Source of the DNA: Cercis canadensis | Taxonomy: Eukaryota > Streptophyta > Magnoliopsida > Fabales > Fabaceae | Assembly: GCA_003255065.1 (NCBI GenBank) | Contig: QAOA01003368.1 | Location: 1,175,321 to 1,239,320, forward strand | Direction: 5' to 3' | Length of the DNA: 64,000 nt | Part shown: positions 35,575 through 47,610 of the stretch, in pieces | How the letters are laid out: each line of letters opens with the position of its first letter | How positions within the stretch are numbered: position 1 is the first letter of the stretch | The notes under the pieces: generated by a model | What the model was told of the DNA's origin: nothing | The model's database searches: none | What the model saw: the letters and a program-made list of their open reading frames with translations, nothing else | Translations under genes and position numbers: made by a program

Positions 35575-38500
35575 GCAGGGGCACTGGCCCCCTCATGTTC
35601 CAATTTTATTTTTAATTTTTTATAAAATTTCTTAGAGAAATATTTAATATTTTCACATTTTTATAATTTAACTCCATTAAGTTATTTTTGGATCCATTGC
35701 ATGAAAAAACTTGAAGGGCATTATGTGGTCACCTAATCCAATTTCAAAAGACAATTTCTACCTAGGTGGGCCAATTTCAAGAAAACCAAAGGGATGTCCT
35801 ATTTTTTCTCTTGGAAAAAGGAAAACAAAGAAAAGTTTATTTCTTTTTGAATAGTAAAGAGAAGCAAATTACAATATAGTTTAGACCTTTACTTAGCCTT
35901 AGGTGAAGTTAAGTAACACATCTTCCTTCTTGGTTTTGAAAGTACACATAGCTTTCTTTTAGTCAAAAATATAATTGATTTTACCAATTCAACCTTAGAT
36001 TGAAATTTGTTTGTGTCAAGTTCTGTTGAAGGATAATCCATGGCCTTATGTAGTATTTATTTGCTTAATTTGATTCATTGGGTTGAGTTTCACAGTTGAC
36101 CAGAGACTCAGTGGATTTTTCCCTCTTTAGAAGACTCAACTACCTCCACTTTACTTGCTTGAAGAATAGTGATATCAACAAGGTTCTCTCTTCCTCTTCT
36201 CCTTACCATGTCCATGTCTACAAAGCTTAAATTTAAATTTATCCCATGTTCATTAATTATTAAAGATAAACGTTATTTTATAATAAAATACATTAATATC
36301 ACATGACATTAGTATTTTAAAAAAATTTATAACAGAAATTTAATGAAAGTTTAAAATAAAAGATAATTATGAGTTTTTGACCCAGAAAAAAAAAAAGGAA
36401 CTGGGCAACTAGTTCAACTTGGACCAGGAACCATAATATACTTTCATTGGTGGTGGGGATCCACAAACTTTAAAACCAAACAAAAATAGTACTACATGTA
36501 TCAATCAAACAAAAATAGCAAAGCTCAAATTGAACACCTTCACATCATGAATCCACATGTAACAGTGAGCAATACGCTAGAAAATCTTGCAATTTGTCCT
36601 TTTCAGTAGAACATGGTTTTCTACTTCCTCACTTGCTTGTATATAATTCTAGGGGACCACTTGACTATTATTCACACCATTTGTTATCACTTGGGAATGA
36701 AGAAAACATGGATTAGCTCTTGAACCCACATCAAAACCTGGACAAGGAAAAAGAGCAATTTAATGCATTATGGATTTACTGTTAACCACAAATTGTTATC
36801 AGTGCTTGTTAACAACAGCAGATTCAACAATCACATAGCAAGACCTTGCCATCTATCTAACAAAATTCTAGTTACTTTTACACATGAGCAAAGCATGGTA
36901 TAGTCTAAACAAAAATGGCTCTCCAGCACTCAAACGTTAAAAAAAACTAACTTTATGGTTAAGAAGTAAACATAGTTACAGTTCAAGTAGAATAACTAAC
37001 ATGCACTAAATTTCAAGTCCAATAACAATAACAATTATGATATTAAAATAATAATTAAAAAGAATCAGGCAAAAAGCAGTATATGTATTTCTGCAGCATT
37101 ACCTTTCTAAGTTAAATTCTCATACCGCCAAGATTCAAGTAATGTGAGTTATTTGCTACTTTAGCACATACTGAAGTCTCAAGCTTGAGGCAGATTTGTC
37201 TATTGCACTTTCATTCTACTCCACAGGATATATCTGAAAAAGACTTCCAGCACATTCTTCTTGTAACCACAAATGAAAATTGTAAAATGATTCTAATTAT
37301 CCACATCATATTTGACTCGGGAAAATTAGATTTTTAGAAGAAAATTCCTAGTTATTGTAATAGATACAAGACAATATTCCACAGTCGGCACTGAATAGAC
37401 AGAATAAATCATTATGTTGATCTCTCTTCCTATCATTATCGTAGCTTCGTATTTCAAACTGATGCCACCGGCCAGTTTCAACATCAAATTACATATACAG
37501 AACTAACATTTCTCAAACGAAAGAAAAAAGACAATCAAACTAACAAGAAGAATAATGACAATCACAATGCAGCTAGGCAGAGCAACGGAAGCCAGTCATT
37601 CAATGAATAACTCAAAATATTTAACTTCTGGACAAAGCCACATCATTCCACCAAATACTCTCCTCGCCCAGAAAAAGTTCAAAAAGAAAAGTCCGTCTTA
37701 CTTTTTTGTCTAGCTCCTGTAAAAAACATCCACACAAATAAAACTGCTGTCACAATCACCATCTCAAGCATAAAGTTTCAAAACTCATTTTCCTCAACAA
37801 AAATAAAGTCATCGATGTCATATTCTGTGTGTTAAAAACAATAAAAAGGAGATGGCCAGACTCACAGATGGGGGAAGAGAGAGAATGTGGTGACAAAAAA
37901 TAAGAGATACAATCATGTAAGGGGAGCCATACTGATAACGATGAACATAAGTCCAAGCCATGTAATGCAACTGAACAAGTTCTCCTAAACAATTCTATTC
38001 AAGGACCAAGGTCAAAAAGAACCCTCAAAAGAATGGTCAGTTAGTCAGTGGACTCAAATCAAATGACCATATATGAAAATATTAGACTAAAGGATCCCAA
38101 AGTAAGAAACACATTGATTGTCATTAAACATGCAATAAATAATACATATTGTATACATCATAGACATGTTAGAGTAACAACTCCCAATTATGGTTCATCA
38201 ATAATCTGAGAACCAAACAGTAGAAAAGTAATATTCATGCTTCAAAACTATTTCTAGCTGATGCTTAATATAATGAACGCAAGAAATAAGCCACAATAAA
38301 ATAGATTAGCCGTGTTAGCTTAAGGTTGGATCATATTTAAACTTGCACTTGTTGCTTTTAGTCCCTTTCCCTAAGATAAGGCCGAAAAAGCAATTAACTT
38401 TCACGAACCATGCATGATGGATTCTGCAATGGCTTCAGCTCATTTTTGTCATATTGTCATTAAGATCAACATCCACCCTGACAATACTTTCCTGTTTCAC

Positions 38501-39064
38501 CATAATGAAAAATCAATTCAGTATAATCACAATAGTTGTCTGTATTCTTATGTAAGGGGTAAGAAAAATCATTTTTCCCTTCTCCATTCTTATGTATTTT
38601 AAAATACTAAAATATTCAATATTTGGAATAAAATCACAAAGAAAATGTCATAACATCAAATTTATATGACAACATCCAAATATTTGGAAATGCCATATTA
38701 CATTAGTTAAAAAAAATTGAAAAAAAAAATAAATTGGATCATAATTAAGATAAAGAACATAGAATGGAGTAAATAAATTTTCTTCCCCTAAAAGTTCATC
38801 TTGTGAATTTGATGACACCAGAAGCAACACATGTTATTTAATAATACTGTCCCACTTTTAAACCGTCACATATGTGGACAACATAGTCAACTAAGTCATT
38901 CATAGTGAAACTCTATGCTAACCATATGCTCTAAAAATTTAGAGAAAATAAAGTGCTAAATAACAGCTGAGTGAAGAGCAGAAGAATGTTGTGCTTATTT
39001 CCATCTTAGAAAGATTGTCTAAAATTTCACAACTTAGACAAAGGGATTAAAACCTTCTTTTGAG

Positions 39065-39283
39065 TTTGCACCTGATAGCTTAAGCTTTTGGGACCAAGTG
39101 GTCAGTAGTTCAATCCTCACCATCCCATTCTCTGTAAACTAAATTTCAGCACAAGGTAAGGGTGGGCCAAGGCTTTTTCTAACCTGAAGTGCATGCACTC
39201 ATGTGAAGGACCTAATTAGAGATTAAGAAAATCTTGGGCCAACACCTAACAGCTTAAGCTTTTCGGTCTGTTGGTTCTTAACA
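39065..39283 (+). mobile_element. TRIM element, copy 2 (degenerate)
   Basis: It is the reverse orientation of the element at 11132-11423. The right repeat (about 39211-39283) matches its LTR, sharing CTTGGGCC, AGCTTAAGCTTTT and TTGGTTCTTRACA. The internal part shares AAATTTCAGCACA and TGGTCAG. The left repeat is truncated (39065-39091), with the primer-binding site lost. Confidence 0.7.
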
Positions 39284-39690
39284 TAGATCAAGATCAGAGA
39301 GTTATCTTTGCTAAAGTTCATCAACATAATATTAAGACTGACTTTTATACACATGGCAGCCAACATCAATAGCCCTGCTCAATCCAGAAATGTGTAGTAG
39401 TACCACAGTAGTATTAAGAGTTAAAAGAAATCATTTGAATAGCTTAAAGCATAAAATACAAACAGGAAAAAGAGACACTGGTACTTCTAAATAGCCTCCA
39501 ACTAGATCAGAACCTCTGAAATTCCTTTAAACAAGCCATTCTCATAAACAATCATATTCTTTAGAGCATGAAACCAAACATCAACAAAAAAAGAAACCAA
39601 ACATCAATCTCTGTCAAATCGTAAAGAGGATGTTTGTTCACTTCAACAAATTCACCACTAATGTCCCCCCAACCACCACTAGAACATAGC

Positions 39691-39726
<36 letters not shown>

Positions 39727-39742
39727 CAGAGAGAGAGAGAAA
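39691..39742. repeat. (GT)n(GA)n microsatellite
   Basis: A GT run is followed directly by an imperfect GA run. Confidence 0.9.
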
Positions 39743-42283
39743 GAGAATTGACAGAAGCAAAGTATGCTGGAGCCAAATTTCATAGAACCAGCTAATTCTT
39801 AGTAAGAACAAACTTAAAACTAGCCAGTCATAGAAGATGAAGGCAGAAGGTTCAAATCCTTCTCTTACCAAGAAATTGACCAGCTGAAGCTGTTGCCATA
39901 GGAGGCACCAGAAGGGATATTTTTATTCTATATTTTTGGATCTTTTCCACCAGTTTGATGGAGTAATAACCCACATGTCAATCTGAAGAATTCTTGAAGT
40001 TTAATGTGGCATTTCTCTCATGAACCTAAAAGGATGAAAAAAGAAAAGGGAGGAGGGGGATCAAACGAAGGGGTGTTCCTTTAATGATTTCACTTCTCTA
40101 TATATGTTCATCACATCAAGCGCTATTCCTTTAATCATTTGTACAGCTTGTCTCATAAAGATAAACTAGGGAGCAAAAAAATTTCTCTAAATAATCTGCA
40201 ACCCAAAATGGCACATCCCACCTGTTGAATGCAGAAGTTTGAAGTTCTCCAAAGGGGACAAAGCAGGATCACAGAAAATTCTGTCGCCAGACAATTAAGA
40301 GGAATATACCCATGACATGAAAGTCACAGAGAAACAATACATGAGAGAAAATTAGGGTAAAGAACAAGAGATAAGACTGTAGTCTTTTTTAGGCAGTTTG
40401 GCATACTATGCCTATACCTACACCTATATGTATTTCAATTGTAGGGTTTATGTTACATGAATATGCCTAATTTACAATTGGAATTACCAAAAATATTTGC
40501 TATTCACAAGCAATGAACATCAGGCACACAGGAATTTGAATTCAGGATCTCCTTGCTAGAGGGAAGTGGTGGTAATTGTTGTGTATGTCACAATACTACT
40601 AACTGTCATATGTCAATATACAAACAGAAGAATCATAATAGCATCTGTCCTCTCTTTAATCCCTACCTCCAAAAACCAAGCTCCTGTTATCTTTAAGAAA
40701 TATATATCCCTTCCTCCAGAACATGAGAGAGCACCTAAAAGAAGGCTTCAAGAAGATGGTGACATACAATGGAAGTCTAACATATCAAACTCAGTAAAAT
40801 AATACATCCCCTGTTCATAGGACTTCCATCACATGTCTCATAAGGGCCACTTCAGATAAAGCTTTCAGTGCATGATAGTATATATTCTCAATGTTCAGTT
40901 GCTGGGCCTGCTGTTAAGAAACTAAAATATTTACCTCCCTGAGAATTCACATCAAACTCAAAAACGAGGTTGAAAATTAAGCTGGTATCTTTTGACAATC
41001 AAATGCCATGCCAAGAAGGATTAACGTATCTGCAAGACCATATGCTCCAATACCAATAAGTCTAAGTCACAAATTTGACCTTTTTTCCATATCAACAGGG
41101 TAGCATTTGATATCAATTATTTTGTTGAGATATTCAGTACCAATAGCAGTTATCCAGTGTCAAACGAGGAATATATAAATGCAAATCACAGTACTAAATT
41201 TTCAATTTTAAAGAATATGCAACTTTACACATGATGTATACAACATCTATGCATATCTATGCTTAACAACATAGATAAGCTTAGGCATGAACTTCTTTCC
41301 TGTTATCAAATAACAGATTATTCAAGAGCTAAAAGCAGTCTCAATAAAACAAACTTCTGCCAATTTGTCAAAACCAAAATATTCTTCCTTTGAGTCTCTA
41401 CTACCAACCAGCTTGACTGAGAGAGACATCCTTTCAAATTCATATATGGTAATTTAACGACCAATCATATTATTTTAATAAAATTTGAAAGAACTAGTAT
41501 AACTACTGCCCAAAAAAAATGTGAACCAACCTTTTCTCTCACATATTATGGCAAAGCCATGGACACCAAATCAAAAACTGCAATTTCTGATTTAGATCTG
41601 AACTAAATAACTTAAGTGGACAGGTTTGAGGACTAGATGGTGACCAGATTCTGTTAGTTGCTTTCCCTATCACAAAAATCCTCTGTTAAGAAAAGAGGGG
41701 AGCGGGGAAGATAAGAGGCAAGTTAGAAATCAAGGAGAAGAACAAGGATCAACCAATATTTTTGTCCCTAATACGTTGAAAAGCATAAAGATGTTCCTGT
41801 CTCAATTTCAGAATTCAAAACCCCAAACCAGAGTGTTCTTCATGTATAGATAGATAGTCATCTTCTATCAAAGTAAATCAATTAAGAAAAAATAAAACCT
41901 TTATCTGAGTACCTCTACGATGATTTCAAAAAAATCTAATCAGCGGCAGCAAGAGAAGCCTCTGTCTATACCTCTTATACTTGAACTAGATCCCGCATTA
42001 TACATGAATGGATATATTTATGTCTCACGCAATACAATCTACTCCAGACACCCTTCAAACCACCCCCGCACAACACCCCCCCCCCCCNCCCAAAAAAAAG
42101 GATTCCCCTTTCTTCTTATGCAGATTAGAGACAGCAATGCTTGCTACCAATAACACCAGATTGTCAATCAACCACACAGAAAGTAATCAAATCAAGCCAA
42201 TCCCACTAAAGAACGAAAATAAACTCAACCCAATCTACAATTTGGAACACAACAGAAAAAATATATAAAGTAATCAAATTTAC

Positions 42284-42407
42284 CACCATGCTCCAAAATG
42301 AAATCCAGAAACGAGATTTGAGTACCAACCAAGCCATATATGGAAGCTGTAGCCTCGGCAGCCAACTCATCAATTGGGACAGTACCATGTGTGCGAAGAA
42401 AAAGATG
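42284..42407 (-). other. Possible coding exon, unidentified
   Basis: The minus-strand frame gives HLFLRTHGTVPIDELAAEAT followed by ASIYGLVGTQISFLDFILEH. It is protein-like in composition and ends at a good donor (GGTG then GTAAAT). A TAA lies just upstream in frame with no ATG or usable AG acceptor between, so this would have to be a broken first exon or a remnant. I do not recognise the family. Confidence 0.25.
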
Positions 42408-42480
42408 CAAGATTTAACCGCTAAATATCAAAATCTTCACATTATCACTCTCCCTGTATTCTGTGTTTAGTATGCAATAC

Positions 42481-43909
42481 GAGTTGCGACTTGCAAATTC
42501 CTTCATATCACTCTCCGCATTGTTCTGTGATTTAACTGTTTTGCATGCAAAGCCAGGTTTTGTTTTTGTTTTTTTTTTTTTTTTTTNNNTTTTTTTTTTT
42601 TTTTTTGGGCTGCAAATGCAAAACGAGTTTACAAAGCCGTCAATTGAAGTTTTCCTTTATGTCAACCTCTTGACCAATTTTGCTGTCAACTACAACCTTA
42701 ACTTAACAATACCTTTTTTATCTTCAGTATTTCTCTTTTTTCACTATTTTTTTTTCAGTATTTCTCAGCTCTAATATTAATAGTATTTATTATAGAGGAA
42801 TTAGATCTGTCAAAACGGCTCGGCCTGAATTGGCCCGATGATATTCATGTTGGGCCGGCCCTATTTTAAACGGACCAACAAATTGCTGCATCAGCCCACT
42901 TGCTTGTAGCCTTTTTTATTTTATATGTTATGAGAAATTGGGCTTTTGGCTATTGGGCTACATTGTTTTTTGGTCCAAAAAACAAACTTGTAGCATATTA
43001 TATAAAAAAAAAAAAAAAAAAAAANAAAAAAAAAAAAAAAAGGCAAAAAAATTGCAACAAATGCCCAATTTTTTTTATTTTTTTTTTATTTTTTTGCATT
43101 CTGCCCTGTCAAGTAGTCGACTACAGAGATATTGCGAAGGATAGCCTACATTCCAATATAGAAACAAGAAATTTTCATTTTTTTTGTAATTTTGTAGGAG
43201 ACATATTTGGGAATTGAGAGAGGTTGGGTACACACGACTTTTATGTGCGCAAGATCTCAGTATAAACGAGAGAAGGAGAAAGAAAAGAAAATCATTAAAT
43301 CCTAAAATATACCTTTCAAGCAATTAGAGAGAAAAATTAAAAGCTGATTTCTTTTCTTTTTCCACCTTTATAAGATCTTATAAAACTTACAAGGGAACAT
43401 TTCACTGATTCAAATGAAAGGAGAGAATCAAATTCTCTTCCTCTCCTTCCCTTTCAAAGAGCTCAGTTCACCATGCCCTCCCCTTCACTTTATTTCTGTG
43501 TCCCACCTCCTAAGGAGTGTTTGAAAAGCTTTCATGGTAACACTCAGATTGGATAATGCTGCTTGGTTTCTTCAGAAGTGCGATTCAAAGTTTTCAAATA
43601 TTTTCTTTCGCCTTCATGGCACTGATTCATAATTTCATATCCCAAGTATACATTTAAAATCTTATTGTTGAGACATCAAAAGAATACATACACTTGACAA
43701 GTATTAAAATGACTCTAATTCATATATGCTACTGGTGCCTTGCCCGATAGTATTTGAGTAACTTATCCTTACTACCATTTTTGTAACAAAAATCTAGTTA
43801 AACAATTCTATTATATACATACATCCACCAAACTTTACGTCATTATGATGATTATCCTTTCAAGTTTGCTCAACTATCAGTGATGTTTTTGAGATTCACC
43901 TTTACTGAG
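42481..43909. other. Intergenic DNA with homopolymer gaps
   Basis: N runs interrupt homopolymers at 42587-42589 (T-run) and 43025 (A-run); 42088, just upstream, interrupts a C-run. GGGCCGGCCC-like sequence at about 42850-42870 resembles a common plant repeat. No gene; the COG0212 3' untranslated region probably occupies the right end. Confidence 0.5.
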
Positions 43910-46760
43910 TTAACACCTGCGTTGAGCTGTTGGGGGTAATTTCTCTGATGGACCAGTAGGAAGTTTCTGTCCACTCTCTTGCTCAATCATCTTCTTGAGC
44001 TCTCTCAGTATGCGGATTTGTCCCAGCTTCTCTGGAGATAATTTGTCCCAATAAATTCCTGTAGTTAAGATTTCAGTTAGTTTTGTGTAACAATATCCCA
44101 AATTATGACATTAAAGGGGAAAAAGAAAAGCAGAAACTATGTTATTAACTCATAAGAAACAAGATAAACAGAAACAAGTGCCAAACATACTATATATAAG
44201 AAGTTTGCTGTTTTACATATATATTGAAACCAAGACAAGATATTCCATCATAGACATGTTCAAGGGTATATTTTTTGAAAGCATGAAATCAAGTATCCCA
44301 ATTCATATGCATTCAACAGCACTGCATTCTTCTCAAAGGCATCTCAGTGGCCCCTCCTTACTCAATTGAACCCTCCCTTAGAAGAAATCCATTGTTTTTT
44401 AAAAAAAGATAGCATCCTCTCACCAACCTTGAGGCTTTGGAATTGATGTCCGAGTGTAAATGACCTGGGTTGGAGTACAAATGATATCCACTGGTACATC
44501 ATGGATTAACAGCTTTTCAACTGGAATATCATCCACTAATTGACAGTCATGCACTGCAAGGGTAGTTCTCATTTCACATTAATATTGTACAAGATAAAAG
44601 AAACAGTATACAGTTTACACAAGATTATAGTTCATCCCACATTATGAAACGGTATGGTGGAATATACGCCGTGAAAATGTGCTAGAATAGCATGTCAGTA
44701 ACAAGTAAGTGCAAGAGCATTAGTTCACTTTCTGGTCAGTTGCAACCTAATCACCATGCCTCAAGTGAACAACCATTCAAAAATTTCATTCTGCCTCCTC
44801 CTGTCCCACTCTGTCACTTTCTATCTTCTATAAGAAATGGAAATTGTTTTTCACAACCTTATATGAATATTGAACTAAGTAAAGGGCATCTTATAGTGGT
44901 TAGAAAAGCATACATTAAGTGCAGGATCATGGAGGTAGTCCAGGGCAAAATCATTCTTGCAAAGAAAAAGAAAAAGAAGGAAAAAAAAAGTGACAAATTT
45001 TCATTTCTCAAACAAAACAGTTAGGCTTTATAAACAAGTTTTTTGTGCTAAACATGGAAATGAGTATACATGAGTTACTTCAGCCATACGGATTATGTCC
45101 TAAAAACTGTTTAGGTAACAGAAGGAAGAAACCGAAGCAGAAGCAGGAGTAGTAGTCATGAGTTACTCCATGCTTAAATCATGGAATTCATGAATATACA
45201 TAGGTACTCATGGATTACGCATGGGTATGATTAAGGCAGAGTAGCAGATGCAAATAACCAAAGTTACCAGAGGTCACAACTGGTGTTGAATCATCAATAG
45301 CTCCCATGTACCGCAGCATACCATATTCAAGTTCCGCAAATCCCTTCACTTCCACCCTTGTTTCATGAGTTACAGGAAAATACAGGTTCAAGTTCCATTA
45401 CTGGGTTGAAGCCAAAGATGGTTTCCGCTTTCTAAATGAACAGTTCATAAAATGTGAACCATAAGAAAGCAAAATGCGTGTAACTTTACCTCTCCCTTTC
45501 CCAATCTGGCACCTGTCCTTGGGTCAACAGCAACTGATCCAATGACAATAAGATCTACCTTTAGCTTTTCATCTAATCCAATTGCCCGCCCATACTTAGC
45601 AACCCCAACAGAGGTGCAGGCTTCCTTAACGGTACCCCGTGTTAACATATGGAAATCAAGCACAGAGAAAAATCCTGTCCTTAGCCGTGGCTGGGGAGTT
45701 AACAACTTCTTTCCATCTGCACTTACATTATCATACAACTAAAACATTAAAATTACATTCATAAGAGAATACAGATTGTAGTCAAATTCTATCAAAGACG
45801 GGACAATAAATCATAATTGCTTTGATCACTGTGACGCTTGTGTCCATTACTAGAAGCTATCTCATTCACTTGCTACTCATTACACAAAAGTAAGTGGTGT
45901 AAATCTTTTAAATCAGACTATACTGACAAGTACATATCCTGCTCCATAATGTATCTTAAACTGTGAAATTTAGCAATTAACAACAAAGCTCACAAATAAA
46001 ATAGCTTGTTTAAAGAAAACAATTCCCTTTCCCCCACCCATCACCCATACACAGACTCCAAATATAATAGCTGACCTGATAGAGTGAGAAACCTGACTTG
46101 CTTCTGAGGAGAATCCGGGTTAACCTTCACACATTGTGCAACCCGAAACACATCTAGCCCCCTCAACTGTCAAAACCCACATCAAACAACTCCACTTTTA
46201 ATTCTAAAAACACCCATTTCCCATTACTCACCCCATCAAAAAATTCTCACTTGCACACCTATAAACAAGAAAATTCATGATTTACTCTTTTCCCTTTTCA
46301 GTCAAACTGAAAGCATTTACTGCATGTATAAAAAAGCGCCTACCTTTTCAGCAGCAACTGAAGCGCCAACGAAATTGGGAATTCGATGGTGAACGGGTCG
46401 TGGGTTCTGGGCAAAGTTCTGGGCTTCCATCAAATCCCAAATTCTCTTTCGGATAACCCATTTCCAAGCTTTCGGGTCCACTTCAGTGCGACCTCCCGTC
46501 TCCCTCCTCGAAGTCTCGGCCATCGCTTCACGAGCCTGAGCATCGAGGCTGAGCCTCTCGGCCTCAAAGCCAGCCTCGTCGAAAGCGACGTCCTTCTGGG
46601 TTTTGCAACTTCTGCTAGTTTCCAGCTTGAACAACCTGCGATAATTTCTTGAGGCAGAGATAGAAGAGAGAAAATGAAGTTGGGAAGTTGTAGTATAACT
46701 ATTACAGAGAGTATTCTTGAGTGTAAATGGGTAGGATAAACGGATCACATATGAATCCAT
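43910..46760 (-). CDS. COG0212: 5-formyltetrahydrofolate cyclo-ligase-like protein COG0212
   Basis: The six exons are 46344-46760, 46076-46166, 45490-45716, 45268-45343, 44428-44553 and 43910-44058. All have GT-AG introns and consistent phases, giving 361 residues, close to the Arabidopsis homologue. The first exon begins with a Ser/Thr/Arg-rich stretch that fits a plastid transit peptide and ends in [20 protein letters not shown] and [13 protein letters not shown], hallmarks of the family. The fold follows: [36 protein letters not shown], and at the exon 3/4 junction [13 protein letters not shown]. The C-terminus ends [20 protein letters not shown] with a basic tail. True 5-FCL enzymes (ATP-dependent, 5-formyl-THF to methenyl-THF) have a Gly-rich loop ending in YD; here it reads GEGFAELE. 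As I recall the literature, this paralogue has been linked to thiamin metabolism, so the folate reaction should not be assumed. Confidence 0.95.
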
Positions 46761-46969
46761 TTAACGAGGAATTCGGGTTGATATAAGCTTAGCTTAGAAC
46801 TCGATGATTGGAACAAGTGTCTTTTGCGCCAATTTTCGTGTCTTTGAAAGGCAAAGAAAGCATAACGATAACGTACTCAGTGGTTTCCCCTTCCTTATTT
46901 TATCTTTGACTCTCTGTCTTGTATTAGCTAAAACGGAACACGAGTCTCGTAACTCCAAAAATAAATAAA

Positions 46970-47601
46970 GGTTTAAATATATTTCAAGTTATTATATTTT
47001 CTACGAATTTTGAATCGAATTTTTATATATTTTTTTTAAAATTTTTATAATTTAAATTTTTTTTAATAAAGTCTCTGTCATTATTCTAAACATGGCAAAC
47101 GGCTTATTTATATAACAATAAAAAAAAAATTGACATGGTGCCAAAGTGACACAAATTGTCACCTTGTCAATTTTTTTATGCACTTTTTTGAGCCAAAATT
47201 TGATGAAATGATAATTTTTGTGCCACTTTGGTACCACGTTAATTTCTTTTATTGCCACATAGACAAACGGCTTATTTATATAACAATAAAAAAAAATTGA
47301 CATGGTGCCAAAGTGACACAAATTGTCACCTTGTCAACTTTTTTATGCACTTTTTTGAGCCAAAATTTGATGAAATGATAATTTTTGTGCCACTTTGGTA
47401 CCACGTCAATTTCTTTTATTGCCACATAGACAAGTCATTTGTTATGTAGCACTAAACTTATGGAATTATAATCTGGGGTAATAGCAAGGATCCAATTAAA
47501 AAAAAATTCAAACTATAAAGATCCCAAAAGAAGAAAAAAAAATTATAGAGACTTGATTTCAAATTTGTCCAAACTATAAAAACTTGCAGTAAATTTAAAC
47601 C
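46970..47601. mobile_element. Foldback Mutator-like MITE with 9-bp target duplication
   Basis: The left end GGTTTAAATATATTTCAAGT is the inverse of the right end (minus strand GGTTTAAATTTACTGCAAGT). The similarity continues inward for well over 100 bp. Both flanks are ATAAATAAA (46961-46969 and 47602-47610), a perfect 9-bp duplication as made by Mutator-like transposases, though in low-complexity sequence. No transposase is encoded. It lies 0.2 kb upstream of the COG0212 start codon, in its promoter region. Confidence 0.78.
47096..47430. repeat. 168-bp tandem duplication inside the MITE
   Basis: Two near-identical units start CAAACGGCTTATTTATA at 47096 and 47264. Each unit contains imperfect inverted arms (ACATGGTGCCAAAGTG and CACTTTGGTACCACGT) around a loop of about 70 bases, so each can form its own hairpin. 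Confidence 0.88.
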
Positions 47602-47610
47602 ATAAATAAA

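Larger units (their letters stand above)
36500..42480 (-). other. Unresolved, possibly transcribed region
   Basis: This 6-kb stretch is less AT-rich than the neighbouring intergenic DNA and resembles intron or untranslated sequence, but I could not assemble a gene. Several short minus-strand pieces look like exons with acceptable splice sites. One is 40219-40276 (AG before, GT after) reading IFCDPALSPLENFKLLHS. A terminal one near 38414-38470 reads ESIVRVDVDLNDNMTKMS then stop. Another near 37204-37276 reads EECAGSLFQIYPVE then stop. They are short, their order and joining are unproven, and I recognise no family. A TRIM copy and a GT/GA microsatellite lie inside. Confidence 0.2.

Noticed and set aside
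37350-37490. Minus-strand stretch reading FDVETGRWHQFEIRSYDN
   Set aside because: Protein-like by eye, but a stop lies immediately upstream with no usable acceptor between and no relatives recognised.
39845-39874. tRNA-like T-arm (AGAAGGTTCAAATCCTTCT followed by CTTACCA)
   Set aside because: No matching acceptor strand, D-arm or anticodon arm upstream at tRNA spacing, so it is only a chance or remnant T-arm.
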